The position numbers and the translations under genes are program-made. Shown piece after piece: positions 37,346-46,439 of a stretch of DNA of 64,000 bases (position 1 is its first letter; every line of letters starts with the position of its first letter). Source of the stretch: Pseudomonadales bacterium (GTDB lineage Bacteria > Pseudomonadota > Gammaproteobacteria > Pseudomonadales > Azotimanducaceae); assembly GCA_007131295.1 (NCBI GenBank), contig SLQW01000053.1, positions 37,702 through 101,701 of the forward strand, read 5' to 3'. Below the pieces are notes generated by a model. It had not been told where the DNA came from, ran no database searches, and saw nothing but the letters and a program-made list of their open reading frames with translations.

Positions 37346-38275
37346 GTGAGCGAGTTGATCCTCCACCACTACGAGGCCTCACCGTTCGCTGAGAAGGCGC
37401 GGCGCATTATGGGACTAAAGGGCCTGTCCTGGCGTTCGGTCGAGGTACCCATGGTCATGCCGAAACCGGATCTCATGCCTCTCACCGGAGGCTATCGGAA
37501 AATCCCGGTCCTGCAGATCGGCGCCGACATCTATTGCGATACACATTTGATCGCCCGCGAATTGGAGCAGCGCTTCCCGGATCAGACCCTGTTTCCCATG
37601 GGCGACCGGGGCATTGCCTACGGCATCGGCGCCTGGTCGGATCATGCTTTTTTTGACGACATTCTGACCATTGTCATGAGCTCTGCCGAAAACTGGGAAG
37701 CGCGCATGCGCGAAGACCGGAAGCAGTTGTTTTCGGAAGCGGATTGGGCAGGCGCAAAGGCCAAGCTGGCGCACGCGCGCACGCAAGTCCGTGCCCATGG
37801 CGCGTTGATCGAGGCACAGCTCAGTGATGGCCGCCGCTTTCTATATGGTGACGCACCAGGCTTCGTCGACCTGCAGGCATCGCACATGTTCTGGTTCTGC
37901 TGGCGGAATTTCCCAGACGCCGATGAAATGTTCGCCGGATTCGAGCGGGTGCGCGCATGGGAGGAGCGCATCGCAGCGCTCGGGCACGGTAACGTGAGCC
38001 CGATCGAATCCGGGGCAGCCGTAGAGGCAGCGCGTCTAGCAGAATCGACCACGCAGCCCTGGGTAGATCCCGACGATCCGCAGGCGCTACCCCTCGGTGC
38101 CATCGTCGACGTCGCGCCGGACGACTACGGCAAGGAGCCCGCACAGGGCGAGTTGCTCGTGTACGGACCGGACCGGATCGCCATTCGTGTCGAGGGTGAG
38201 CGCACCGGCAACATCGTTATTCACTTCCCTCGGCTCGGCTTTCGTGTCGACCTCAGCGAGTCGCAACGGTCATGA
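37346..38275 (+). CDS. Glutathione S-transferase family protein
   Basis: A 309-aa protein, longer than normal (~210). The N-terminal thioredoxin domain is clear ('HHYEASPFAEKARRIMGLKG', 'GGYRKIPVLQIGADIYCDTH'). The C-terminal helices hold 'FVDLQASHMFWFCWRNFP'. An extra ~70 residues at the end ('VDVAPDDYGKEPAQGELLVY') form another small domain. The GTG at 37346 follows GGCGGGAGAACATGC. It lies behind the P450-ferredoxin pair and overlaps the PPOX gene, so it may conjugate or isomerise a P450 product. Confidence 0.9.
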   Translation: MSELILHHYEASPFAEKARRIMGLKGLSWRSVEVPMVMPKPDLMPLTGGYRKIPVLQIGADIYCDTHLIARELEQRFPDQTLFPMGDRGIAYGIGAWSDHAFFDDILTIVMSSAENWEARMREDRKQLFSEADWAGAKAKLAHARTQVRAHGALIEAQLSDGRRFLYGDAPGFVDLQASHMFWFCWRNFPDADEMFAGFERVRAWEERIAALGHGNVSPIESGAAVEAARLAESTTQPWVDPDDPQALPLGAIVDVAPDDYGKEPAQGELLVYGPDRIAIRVEGERTGNIVIHFPRLGFRVDLSESQRS

Positions 38276-38679
38276 TTGGCAAAACACAATTCGATGCCTT
38301 CATCTCGGAACATCGCTGGGCGGTGATCACGACCCTCCGCAAGGATGGCAGTGCCTCGAGCTCCCTTGTCGCCTACGCCCGCGAGGGTGATACCCTGGTG
38401 GTCAGCACGCCGGGCGATCGACTCAAGGCACGAACCCTCGAGCGTGATCCGAGGGTTGCGCTGTGTGTGATCAGCAACCAGGAACCGTTCAATTATGTGA
38501 CCGTGGAAGGACGTGCGGAGGTCGAGCGGGATGCCATCGAGGGACCCACCCGCGCAGTATTCGCCAATATCGCGGACGTCGGCTACGAGCTCCCGCAGGA
38601 TCTCTCCGGCTGGCTGTCGAGCCAGGGCAGAGTCATTCTGCGCATTCACCCCGAGCGCGTGCATGGCGTGATTCGCTGA
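38272..38679 (+). CDS. PPOX-class (pyridoxamine-oxidase-like) split-barrel flavin protein
   Basis: A 135-aa split-barrel protein: 'HRWAVITTLRKDGSASSSLV' and 'VVSTPGDRLKARTLERDPRV' are the typical cofactor-binding strands, with 'YVTVEGRAEV' and 'VHGVIR' later. Members bind FMN or F420 and reduce small organic compounds; which one applies here cannot be told. The ATG overlaps the GST stop by 4 bp, so it is in the P450-ferredoxin-GST operon. Confidence 0.88.
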   Translation: MIGKTQFDAFISEHRWAVITTLRKDGSASSSLVAYAREGDTLVVSTPGDRLKARTLERDPRVALCVISNQEPFNYVTVEGRAEVERDAIEGPTRAVFANIADVGYELPQDLSGWLSSQGRVILRIHPERVHGVIR

Positions 38680-38845
38680 GACGCCGCACGTTGCATTGTC
38701 TGGAACCAACCCGCCCATGATGCCGTGGCGACTTAGGTTATGGTCGATCGGTCTTTCTGATCTGTTGCGCAGGAGCGATAATCGCACCTCGGCAAGGGCG
38801 CTGCAGATTCTGGCGGCAGTGCACCAGGACTGCTAAGATCCTGTT

Positions 38846-38865
38846 TACAATCATGCATGACTTTT
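38846..38865. promoter_or_regulatory. Catabolic-region operator motif, copy 7
   Basis: TACAATCA-TGCA-TGACTTTT. The left half is one base off the consensus TACATTCA. It lies 51 bp before the korA start used here and covers the alternative ATG at 38853. The rest of the 38680-38915 gap shows nothing else clear. Confidence 0.5.
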
Positions 38866-38915
38866 TCAGGCAGGCCGCGTCTGTCCTGCCGATTCGAGAG
38901 GATGCTCCGCTGGCA

Positions 38916-40766
38916 ATGACTTCCACGGCAAAGAAGAAGGTCGAACTCGATCGGGTCGTGATCCGCTTCGCTGGCGATTCCGGCGACGGGATGCAACTCA
39001 CCGGCTCGCAGTTCACCTATACCTCGGCTCTGCTCGGCAACGATATTGCCACGCTGCCGGATTTTCCCGCGGAGATCCGTGCGCCCCAGGGAACGCTCGA
39101 AGGCGTATCCGGCTTTCAGGTGCAGATTGGCGCGGTCGATGTCCATACGCCGGGAGACGAGGCGGACGTGCTGGTCGCCATGAATCCGGCGGCGCTGCGC
39201 TCGAATCTCAAGTGGCTGCGCCCCGGCGGTCACCTGATCGTTGATCTCGACGACTTCGAAGGCAAGAACCTGAAGCGTGCCGGCTATGACGTCGACCCGT
39301 TGGCGGATGGCAGCCTCGACGCCTATTCCGTGACTCCAGCGCCGATCACCTCGCTGACTAAAGAGGCGCTGAAGGGCGTTGCGCTCAGCACCAAGGGCAT
39401 CGTCCGCTGCAAGAACATGTTCGCGCTAGGTCTCGTCTACTGGCTGTTCAATCGGGATCCTGAACGTACTTTGGCTTTCATTGAGGAAAAATTCCGCAAA
39501 GACGATGCGCTGGTGGAAGCCAATTCCAAGGCGCTGCTCGCAGGCTACAACTACGCGGACACTATTGAGGCGCTGCCGTCGACGTTCGAGGTCGCGCCGG
39601 CCCGCATTGCCCCCGGCATCTATCGTCACATTGCCGGCAATCAGGCCACGGCGTGGGGCTTGCTGGCGGCAGCGGAACGCCTGGAGAGCGAATTGTTCTA
39701 CGCCTCCTATCCGATTACGCCGGCGTCTGACATTCTCCATGAGCTGTCCCGGCATCGTGGTATGGGTGTGGTCGCGTTTCAGGCCGAGGATGAGATCGCG
39801 GCAGTCTGCTCCGCCATCGGGGCATCTTTCGCAGGAAGACTGGCGGTCACTGCATCGTCTGGCCCGGGTATCGCCCTCAAAGGGGAGGGTATGGGGCTGG
39901 CCGTGATGGCCGAGCTGCCGCTGGTGATTGTCGACGTGCAGCGGGCAGGACCGTCCACAGGACTGCCCACCAAGACGGAACAGGCAGATCTGAACATCGC
40001 ATTGCACGGTCGCAACGGCGAGAGCCCCTGCATCGTGCTTGCGGCCAGCAGTCCTGCACAGTGTTTCGAGGCAGCATACATGGCGGCCAAACTCGCCGTC
40101 GAACACATGACTCCGGTCATCCTTCTTACCGACGGCTACCTGGCCAATGGCACCGAGCCGTGGCGTATTCCCAATCTCGATTCAATGCCGGACATTCGTC
40201 CGCAGGTCCCGCCCGCGGGAACGGTCGTACCCTTCCAGCCCTACCTGCGTGACCCTGAGAAGCTCGCTCGTTACTGGGCGCTACCTGGTACCCCCGGTCT
40301 GGAGCATCGTATTGGCGGGCTCGAGAAGGAGGATGTTGGTGGCGACATTTCCTACGATCCCGCAAACCACCAGCGGATGGTCGATTTGCGTTCTGAGAAG
40401 GTGGCCCGCGTCGCTGATGTCCTACCGCCCCAGGCCGTACGGGGGGAACAGCACGGGAAGGTGCTCGTAGTGGGCTGGGGTGGTACTCAGGGCTCACTGC
40501 TCACTGCCGTCATCGAACTCGAAGCGGCCGGTGAGAGTGTTGGCCTCGCCCACTTTCAGTATCTCAACCCGCTACCCTCCAATACCGAAGAAGTGCTTTC
40601 GCGCTTCGAGCACATTCTCGTGTGTGAACTGAACTCCGGGCAGTTCGCCCGTCACCTGAAGAGTATGTTCCCGAATCACCGTTATCATCAGCTCAACAAG
40701 GTGCAGGGACTCCCGTTTCGGGTGAACGAGGTCAAGGATAGAATCATGGAGCTATGCCATGGCTGA
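38916..40766 (+). CDS. korA: 2-oxoacid:ferredoxin oxidoreductase, fused gamma-alpha subunit
   Basis: A 616-aa subunit of the pyruvate/2-oxoglutarate:ferredoxin oxidoreductase family. The N-terminal ~200 residues are the gamma domain ('IRFAGDSGDGMQLTGSQFTY'). The alpha domain follows with 'YPITPASDILHELS', 'AEDEIAAVCSAIGAS', 'ASSGPGIALKGEGMGLAV' and 'GPSTGLPTKTEQAD'. Together with KorB it oxidises a 2-oxoacid to acyl-CoA and reduces ferredoxin. I use ATG 38916 because the earlier ATG 38853 lies in an operator copy and has no ribosome site. korB overlaps its end by 8 bp. It may feed electrons to the neighbouring ferredoxins and P450s (inference). Confidence 0.93.
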   Translation: MTSTAKKKVELDRVVIRFAGDSGDGMQLTGSQFTYTSALLGNDIATLPDFPAEIRAPQGTLEGVSGFQVQIGAVDVHTPGDEADVLVAMNPAALRSNLKWLRPGGHLIVDLDDFEGKNLKRAGYDVDPLADGSLDAYSVTPAPITSLTKEALKGVALSTKGIVRCKNMFALGLVYWLFNRDPERTLAFIEEKFRKDDALVEANSKALLAGYNYADTIEALPSTFEVAPARIAPGIYRHIAGNQATAWGLLAAAERLESELFYASYPITPASDILHELSRHRGMGVVAFQAEDEIAAVCSAIGASFAGRLAVTASSGPGIALKGEGMGLAVMAELPLVIVDVQRAGPSTGLPTKTEQADLNIALHGRNGESPCIVLAASSPAQCFEAAYMAAKLAVEHMTPVILLTDGYLANGTEPWRIPNLDSMPDIRPQVPPAGTVVPFQPYLRDPEKLARYWALPGTPGLEHRIGGLEKEDVGGDISYDPANHQRMVDLRSEKVARVADVLPPQAVRGEQHGKVLVVGWGGTQGSLLTAVIELEAAGESVGLAHFQYLNPLPSNTEEVLSRFEHILVCELNSGQFARHLKSMFPNHRYHQLNKVQGLPFRVNEVKDRIMELCHG

Positions 40767-41796
40767 GCGTGCGGTAGAAGCCAGCGACAATGCGACCCTG
40801 ACCAAGGATGATTTTGCGAGCGATCAGATTGTTCGCTGGTGTCCCGGTTGTGGTGATTACGCAATCCTCTCAGCGATGCAGAAGGCGCTGCCGGATATGG
40901 GTCTGGCACGCGAAGATCTGGTATTCGTTTCCGGTATCGGTTGCGCTGCGCGTTTCCCCTATTACCTGTCCACCTACGGCTTTCATACCATTCACGGGCG
41001 TGGCCCAGCGATCGCCACCGGCGTCAAGCTGGCCAACCCGAAACTTTCGGTCTGGGAAATCCAGGGCGACGGTGATGCCCTCGCCATTGGCGGGAATCAC
41101 TTCATTCACGCATTGCGTCGCAACATCGACATCAACATTCTGCTGTTCAACAACGAGATCTACGGCCTGACTAAGGGCCAGTACTCACCGACATCGCAGC
41201 AGGGCCTGATCACCCGGTCGACTCCATACGGTTCGCTCGAGAGGCCGTTCAGCGCAGGGGAGGTCGCCCTGGGGGCTCAGGCGACATTTTTCGCGCGAAC
41301 CATCGATACCAACGTCAAGCTCATGAGCGCCATTTTCAGCGAGGCCGAGCAGCACCGGGGAACCTCGCTGGTAGAAGTGCTGCAGAACTGCATCATCTAT
41401 AACGACAAGACACACGCGCTGGTCACGGGCAAGGAGCATCGTGACGACTACCAGCTGCATCTCGAGCACGGTAAGCCGATGCTGTTCGGCAAGGATTCGA
41501 GCAAAGGGCTGCGGCTCAAGGGTCTCGGGCTCGAGGTGGTTACCCTGGGCGAAGATGGCGTCACGGAAGCGGATATTCTGGTGCACGACGCCCGCGATCC
41601 GAATCCTACCCTGCACCAGATGCTGGTGCGCATGCGGCCTCCGGAGATGCCGATGGCGCTCGGCGTCATCCGTGCCGTCGCGGCGCCGACTTACGACCAG
41701 GAACTTGCAAGCCAGCTTGCCGACAGCCAGGCGCGGGCGAAGATCCGCAGCGTCAAGGATCTGCTGCACAGCGGCGAGACCTGGGAAGTCAGCTGA
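40759..41796 (+). CDS. korB: 2-oxoacid:ferredoxin oxidoreductase, beta subunit
   Basis: The 345-aa TPP-binding subunit. 'RWCPGCGDYAILSAMQKALP', 'GIGCAARFPYY' and a TPP site 'EIQGDGDALAIGGNHFIHA' followed by 'NNEIYGLTKGQYSPTS' are complete. The two Cys in CPGC and the Cys in GIGC are the expected Fe-S ligands of the two-subunit enzyme type. It pairs with korA by an 8-bp overlap. Both gene lengths are normal. Confidence 0.94.
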   Translation: MAERAVEASDNATLTKDDFASDQIVRWCPGCGDYAILSAMQKALPDMGLAREDLVFVSGIGCAARFPYYLSTYGFHTIHGRGPAIATGVKLANPKLSVWEIQGDGDALAIGGNHFIHALRRNIDINILLFNNEIYGLTKGQYSPTSQQGLITRSTPYGSLERPFSAGEVALGAQATFFARTIDTNVKLMSAIFSEAEQHRGTSLVEVLQNCIIYNDKTHALVTGKEHRDDYQLHLEHGKPMLFGKDSSKGLRLKGLGLEVVTLGEDGVTEADILVHDARDPNPTLHQMLVRMRPPEMPMALGVIRAVAAPTYDQELASQLADSQARAKIRSVKDLLHSGETWEVS

Positions 41797-41851
41797 CGCT
41801 CCTGCGGCACAGCGGCGGTTAAGTCTCTCCAGGGCGCCTGGGTGGCGACGT

Positions 41852-43147
41852 TCAGGCGCGCTTGGGCTTGAAGGTGATGTGCAGCTCCTTCAGGGCGCGC
41901 AGGCAGAAGTTGGGCTGATGGCGCAGGTTGTTGCGGCCCTCGATCAGCCTGAAATCATCGATCCGGTCGACGAAGGCCTTGAAACCCCAGTACAGCTCAC
42001 GCCGTGCCAGCGGCGCCCCAAGACAGTGATGGATACCTGAGCCGAAGGCCAGATGCCGACCGGGCTTGTCGCGCTCGAGGTCGAGCTGCGCCGGGCACTC
42101 GAATTCGTCTGCGTCGCGATTTGCTGCAGCATAGCGGATGTTCAGTACCGATCCGGCGGGGATTTTCACGCCGCCGATTTCCGTGTCTTCGGGTACCTGT
42201 CTGAACAGGCCTTGTACGGGGCCTTCGAGGCGCAGCACTTCTTCCGAGAAGGTGCGCAGGTACTTGTCGGGATTGCCCTTCAGTGTTTCCCACACATGCG
42301 GATTCTGGGCCAGCAGCATGATGCCGGCGGACAGCGCATTGGTGGTCGTTTCCGAGCCACCGACGAAGGTGTCCGCCATCATCTCGGCGTGCAGTTCATT
42401 GTCGGTGAGCTTGCGCCCCCACTCGGGAACTTCACGATTGACCATATCCGACAGCAGGGTGTCGTCCGGTTCCTTGCGCAGGCGCTCGAAAATGGGCTGG
42501 AAGTAGTGCTGCGCTTCGATTTCCATCTCGACCGACCAGCGCTCCTCTTCCTCCGTCTGCATCATCCCGAGACGTTGCACCCAGGCGTCCGTCCACGCCT
42601 TGATCTTCCAAATGTCTGCCTCGGGCACACCCATCTGCTTGCCGATGGTGATCAGGGGCAGGGGCACCGCGAACTGCTTGACCCAGTCACACTCGCCCTC
42701 ATCGATGAAAGCATCGACGAGCCGATAGGCGAGACTCTCCACGAAGGGGTCGAGATCCTTAATTTTTTTCGGGCTGAACGCCTTGTCGAACATGGCCCGC
42801 ATCTGTTTGTGGTTGGGGTCGTCCCGGCCCGCCAGGGTTGGTGCAGGCAGCCATCCCTTGGTCTCGTAAAGCTCCTTCATGCGCATGGCCCGCGCCTTGT
42901 CGATGCGGGTATCGGCATAGTTGCCTCGGCCGTTGGTGAATCGCTTGGGATCGAGCAGGATTTTGCGCAGATCATCGAAGCGGGTGATGACGTAGAAGCC
43001 GGTAATGGGGTCCTTCCACACCGGAGCCTCACTGCGCAGCAGGTCGTAGGCGGGATAGGGACACTCCTGGATCTCCGCATCGAGGAGATTAACGTCCTCG
43101 AGTTTCTCCGGAACGACCGGGTTCTCCATGCGATTGATCTCAGACAT
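41852..43147 (-). CDS. Cytochrome P450
   Basis: A 431-aa soluble P450 with intact I-helix 'FVGGSETTTNA', K-helix 'SEEVLRLEGP' and heme loop 'AFGSGIHHCLGAPLARRE'. I start at ATG 43147 ('MSEINRMENP'), because the alternative ATG at 43165 lies inside an operator copy and has no ribosome site. The neighbouring minus-strand genes upstream are an SDR and a DHDPR-like enzyme, but a 63-bp gap with its own operator copy suggests separate control. Substrate unknown. Confidence 0.94.
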   Translation of the reverse strand: MSEINRMENPVVPEKLEDVNLLDAEIQECPYPAYDLLRSEAPVWKDPITGFYVITRFDDLRKILLDPKRFTNGRGNYADTRIDKARAMRMKELYETKGWLPAPTLAGRDDPNHKQMRAMFDKAFSPKKIKDLDPFVESLAYRLVDAFIDEGECDWVKQFAVPLPLITIGKQMGVPEADIWKIKAWTDAWVQRLGMMQTEEEERWSVEMEIEAQHYFQPIFERLRKEPDDTLLSDMVNREVPEWGRKLTDNELHAEMMADTFVGGSETTTNALSAGIMLLAQNPHVWETLKGNPDKYLRTFSEEVLRLEGPVQGLFRQVPEDTEIGGVKIPAGSVLNIRYAAANRDADEFECPAQLDLERDKPGRHLAFGSGIHHCLGAPLARRELYWGFKAFVDRIDDFRLIEGRNNLRHQPNFCLRALKELHITFKPKRA

Positions 43148-43160
43148 CGGCTTCCACTCT

Positions 43161-43180
43161 TTCATTCATGCGTGCTGGGA
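43161..43180. promoter_or_regulatory. Catabolic-region operator motif, copy 8
   Basis: TTCATTCA-TGCG-TGCTGGGA. The left half is one base from consensus; the right half is poor. It lies 14 bp upstream of the P450 start at 43147. Confidence 0.5.
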
Positions 43181-43210
43181 GTATGCGATTCGCGCGTACG
43201 CGGGACAAGA

Positions 43211-43987
43211 TCAGGGACCACCGCGAATGTCGATGACCTGGCCCGTCATCCAAGCCGATGCCGGCGACGCGAGATAGACGCAGGCGGGCGCGATGTCCTC
43301 GGGCGTCCCGACCCTGCCGAGCGGGATACCGAAACGTTTGCCGAGTTCCGGGATCTCGCTCGGGTCGAGCTTGAGGAATTCCATGAATACCTCCGTGGGA
43401 ATGGGTCCTGGTGCCACGGCATTGACGCGGATGCCGTGCTCGGCGAGCTCCACCGCCAGGGTCTGGGTCAGGTTGTTGACGCCGCTCTTGGCGACCGCGT
43501 AGGGACCATTGTGAGGCGATGCCCGATTGGCGGCAGCAGATGAAATGTTGATGATCGTGCCGCCGCCATGGTCCTTCATGATCTGAGCCGCGGCCTGAGC
43601 GCCGGTCCATACGGCTTTGAGATTCAGGTTCAGCTGGAAGTCCCACTGCCGCTCTGGCATGTCGAGAAAAGTGCGCGGCACTCGGTCGTCCGCTCCGCCG
43701 GCATTGCTGACCCAGCAGGTGAGCTTGCCGAATTCCTCGAATGCGCGCTGGGCCAGCATTTGAACCTGCTCGATGTGCATGACGTCACAACTGACCGCCA
43801 GGGCACGCCGGCCTAGCTTGCGAACCTTCTCCGCCACGGCCTCCACTTCCTCTGCCCGACGCGCGGCGACGACGATGTCCGAGCCCGCGTCGGCCATGCC
43901 TAGGGCGATACCTTCGCCGATGCCGCGCCCACCGCCGGTGACGACGGTGACCTGACCGTCGAGTCGAAACTGATCGATGATGCTCAT
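43211..43987 (-). CDS. Short-chain dehydrogenase/reductase
   Basis: A 258-aa classical SDR: 'TGGGRGIGEG', 'VSNAGGA' in place of NNAG, Ser in 'NISSAAANRAS', and 'YAVAK'. The frame extends upstream, but the ATG at 43987 overlaps the DHDPR-like stop (ATGA), which fits coupled translation. It is closely similar to the SDR at 45092-45871 (both have the 'IRVNA(I/V)APGPIPTE' segment), so the two likely arose by duplication. Probably an alcohol dehydrogenase for a cyclic intermediate. Confidence 0.91.
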   Translation of the reverse strand: MSIIDQFRLDGQVTVVTGGGRGIGEGIALGMADAGSDIVVAARRAEEVEAVAEKVRKLGRRALAVSCDVMHIEQVQMLAQRAFEEFGKLTCWVSNAGGADDRVPRTFLDMPERQWDFQLNLNLKAVWTGAQAAAQIMKDHGGGTIINISSAAANRASPHNGPYAVAKSGVNNLTQTLAVELAEHGIRVNAVAPGPIPTEVFMEFLKLDPSEIPELGKRFGIPLGRVGTPEDIAPACVYLASPASAWMTGQVIDIRGGP

Positions 43988-45066
43988 GGTCGTGATTTCC
44001 GTTGCCGTAAAGGTTTGCCTGCAGCTACGCGGCCACGTCCGGTCATCCATGGCAGGTCCAGGAGCGTCCTGATGCCCGGAGGCGCCGCGCAGACATAGGG
44101 GATAGCGTTGACAGCGTGCATCGCGGTGGAAATGAGACCACCGTCGATCCAGTCAGGCCGCAATTCGAGGCGCATGTTCGGCTCGCCGCGGACGATGACG
44201 CGGTGATTGCCGCGCGGCCAGTCCGGGGCGACGGTCTCGTGCATGCGCCAGACCGTCTCGTGCCGAATCAGCTTGCGGCGGCCGACCACACCGGCCCACT
44301 CCCAATGCTGTCCGGAGATCGTCCCCGCGCGCACGGTGCCTGCCGCAGTAGCAAGGTCCTGCTCGGCCAGCACCCTTCGGGTGGTGGCCTTGATATCGTC
44401 GAGGCGCAGCCCGAGACCATCAGCAACGAGCTGAATGCTCTCCTTGAACAGACTCGTCAACCAGTGGTTGTAGCGGGCGGCATCGCGACGGAAGGCGGCT
44501 CGGGTCTTACCGAAACCCATCATGTCGAACATGATCTCCGGCGATGGGTAGTGCTGGAAGTTAGAGATCTCAAGCACGTGAATCTCGTCGATGCGACTGG
44601 ACAGCGCCGTCATCGTGAGCGGCAGCAAGTCGCCCATCCAGCCCGGATTCAGTCCGGTCGAGTGAAAGCTGCTGTTGCCGGCGCGGCAGGCTGATTCGAG
44701 CCTTCGCACCAGCTTCGAACCATGTACCTTCGGGTTCAGGTAGCCGACAGTAGTGATTACGTTCTTGCCGCTCGCCAGCAACCGACAGAAGGTATCGACG
44801 TCCGCGTCGGGGTCTTCGCCGTAGACCAGCGACGGCAGCGGGGCGTGGATCACGACGTCCGCCTTGAGCTTCAGGATCCGCTCTACATCGCGCGTTGCTT
44901 TGACACCGAGCTTACCGACACCGGCGATCTCGCCCGCGTCGCGGCCTTCCTTGTCGGCACCGTAGACGTACATGCCGACCAGCTTGAGGTCCGGTCTGTC
45001 AGCGACGGCGGCGACGGCATGGCGACCGACGTTGCCGCTCGACCACTGGATCACCTTCAGGGGCAT
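43984..45066 (-). CDS. Dihydrodipicolinate-reductase-like NAD(P)-binding protein
   Basis: A 360-aa protein starting 'MPLKVIQWSSGNVGRHAVAA', the N-terminal Rossmann motif of the DapB-like family (related to 2,4-diaminopentanoate dehydrogenase). A large C-terminal half holds 'SFHSTGLNPGWMGDLLPLTM' and 'RMHETVAPDWPRGNHRVIV'. This subgroup of long DapB-like proteins is common in actinobacterial and proteobacterial catabolic islands but lacks a proven reaction as far as I know. The ATG at 45066 follows GGGAGAACCC. It is the first of two coupled genes with the SDR downstream. Confidence 0.85.
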   Translation of the reverse strand: MPLKVIQWSSGNVGRHAVAAVADRPDLKLVGMYVYGADKEGRDAGEIAGVGKLGVKATRDVERILKLKADVVIHAPLPSLVYGEDPDADVDTFCRLLASGKNVITTVGYLNPKVHGSKLVRRLESACRAGNSSFHSTGLNPGWMGDLLPLTMTALSSRIDEIHVLEISNFQHYPSPEIMFDMMGFGKTRAAFRRDAARYNHWLTSLFKESIQLVADGLGLRLDDIKATTRRVLAEQDLATAAGTVRAGTISGQHWEWAGVVGRRKLIRHETVWRMHETVAPDWPRGNHRVIVRGEPNMRLELRPDWIDGGLISTAMHAVNAIPYVCAAPPGIRTLLDLPWMTGRGRVAAGKPLRQRKSRP

Positions 45067-45091
45067 AGCGGGTTCTCCCTGTCATGCTGCT

Positions 45092-45871
45092 TCAGGCGCC
45101 GCCCGTGACGTAGAGGACCTGACCCGTGACCCAGCCGGCTGCGGGTGAAGCCATGTAAACGACCGCCGCACCGATGTCCTCAGGTGTCCCCCAGCGTTCC
45201 AGCGGCAGCGCCATGTAACGTTTCAGTTCCGCTTCCCGTTCCGGCGTGTGCATCTTCATGCTGTCGATGAAGTTTTCGGTAGGTATCGGGCCAGGTGCGA
45301 TCGCATTGACGCGGATTTTCGGAGCCAGCTCGCGCGAGAAGGTCGCGGTGAGACTGTTCACTGCAGCCTTGGACGCGCCGTAGGGGCCATTCTTGATGCT
45401 GGGCCCCATATCCTTGGCAGCCCGGGACGAGATGTTGACGATCGCGCCACCCGAGCCCTGCATCAACTCCGCTGCGATGACGCAACCCGCCCAGACCGCC
45501 TTCAGGTTGAGGTCGATCTGGGCGTCGAACTCTGGCTCCGAAGTGCGGGTCAGGTACCTGGGCGTGCCGTCGGGAAGACCGCCGGCATTGTTGACCCAGA
45601 TGTCGACGCGGCCGAGCTGGGTGCGAGTGGTCTCGCCGAGGGCGCGCAGCTGCCCGCTGTCGGTAACGTCTGCCGGAAAGGGGATGATGCGGCGCCCGCT
45701 ACCCTCGAGCTCTGCCGCGAGGCTCTCGAGATCCTCGCGGCTGCGGGCGCTGGCGACCACATCCGCACCGGCTTCAGCGAGGGCGCGCACGATGCCTCGA
45801 CCAATACCTTTGCCGGCACCGGTAACCACGGCGACTTTACCTTCGAGTCGAAACAGATTGAGGACGCTCAT
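45092..45871 (-). CDS. Short-chain dehydrogenase/reductase
   Basis: A 259-aa classical SDR: 'TGAGKGIGRG', 'VNNAGGL', Ser in 'NISSRAAKDMG' and 'YGASK'. The longer open frame would add 20 codons; the ATG at 45871 matches the family start ('MSVLNLFRLEGKVAVVTG'). It is a near paralogue of the SDR at 43211. Upstream and divergent lies a VOC-like gene, with an operator copy between. Confidence 0.92.
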   Translation of the reverse strand: MSVLNLFRLEGKVAVVTGAGKGIGRGIVRALAEAGADVVASARSREDLESLAAELEGSGRRIIPFPADVTDSGQLRALGETTRTQLGRVDIWVNNAGGLPDGTPRYLTRTSEPEFDAQIDLNLKAVWAGCVIAAELMQGSGGAIVNISSRAAKDMGPSIKNGPYGASKAAVNSLTATFSRELAPKIRVNAIAPGPIPTENFIDSMKMHTPEREAELKRYMALPLERWGTPEDIGAAVVYMASPAAGWVTGQVLYVTGGA

Positions 45872-45926
45872 GCACGAACCTTGCCGGCAGCAGGAACGAT
45901 TGCCAGCGCGGCACCCGTTCGTAATT

Positions 45927-45946
45927 TGCATTCACGCGTGACTGTC
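45927..45946. promoter_or_regulatory. Catabolic-region operator motif, copy 9
   Basis: TGCATTCA-CGCG-TGACTGTC. Left half 7/8 to TACATTCA with the CGCG centre; core invariant. It lies between the SDR (start 45871, minus) and the VOC gene (start 45984, plus). Confidence 0.6.
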
Positions 45947-45983
45947 TTATCTTCGATGGAGGGTGTCAAGGAAAGGAGGGGCC

Positions 45984-46439
45984 ATGAGTTCCCTGTTCGG
46001 CAAGCTGTTCCAGCTCGGTCACGTCGTTCCGGCAATCGATCCCGCTATGGAGTCCTGGCGTGCGGCGGGTGTCGACGCCTGGAACGTTGTACGGGATTTT
46101 CCAGTTCACGAATGGCGGTACCAAGGCAGGACGGTAAGCGTACCAATCGATCTTGCGCTGGCCTGGAGCGGAGACGTGCAGATCGAATTGATCGCGCCAC
46201 GGGATGAAGCTCCCTCGATGTACCAGGAGTTTCTTGCCGCTTATCCCGAAGGGGGCCTGCAGCACTACGGCTACCGCGCACAGGACTACGAAGCGACTCT
46301 TGCGCGCGCGCTCGCCCGTGGTTGGACTTACTGGCTCGGAGGTCTGGTCGAACCGGGTCTGCCGTTCTGTTACCTGAGGCCGCCAGCAGCCAGTCCGGGA
46401 CTGCTGCCGGCCGAGATCAGTGGCGTTAAAGCTGCATGA
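45984..46439 (+). CDS. VOC-fold protein, divergent member
   Basis: A 151-aa VOC-like protein: 'KLFQLGHVVPAIDPAMESWR', 'VQIELIAPRDEAPSMYQEFL' and 'GGLQHYGYRAQDYEATLARA'. Metal-ligand positions are His in 'LGHVV', Glu in 'QIELIA' and His in 'LQHYGY'. It is more distant from the other three VOC genes of the region. The ATG at 45984 follows AAAGGAGGGGCC. It is convergent with the VOC gene at 46426, with a 14-bp overlap. Confidence 0.82.
   Translation: MSSLFGKLFQLGHVVPAIDPAMESWRAAGVDAWNVVRDFPVHEWRYQGRTVSVPIDLALAWSGDVQIELIAPRDEAPSMYQEFLAAYPEGGLQHYGYRAQDYEATLARALARGWTYWLGGLVEPGLPFCYLRPPAASPGLLPAEISGVKAA

Noticed and set aside
41101..41120. TTCATTCA-CGCA-TTGCGTCG inside korB, resembling the operator
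   Set aside because: It lies within conserved coding sequence (the 'HFIHALRR' segment) and lacks the invariant TG at positions 13-14.
42053..43543. 496-codon plus-strand frame across the P450 at 41852 and the SDR at 43211
   Set aside because: Antisense to a P450 with complete motifs and to an SDR; no start signal and no known domain.
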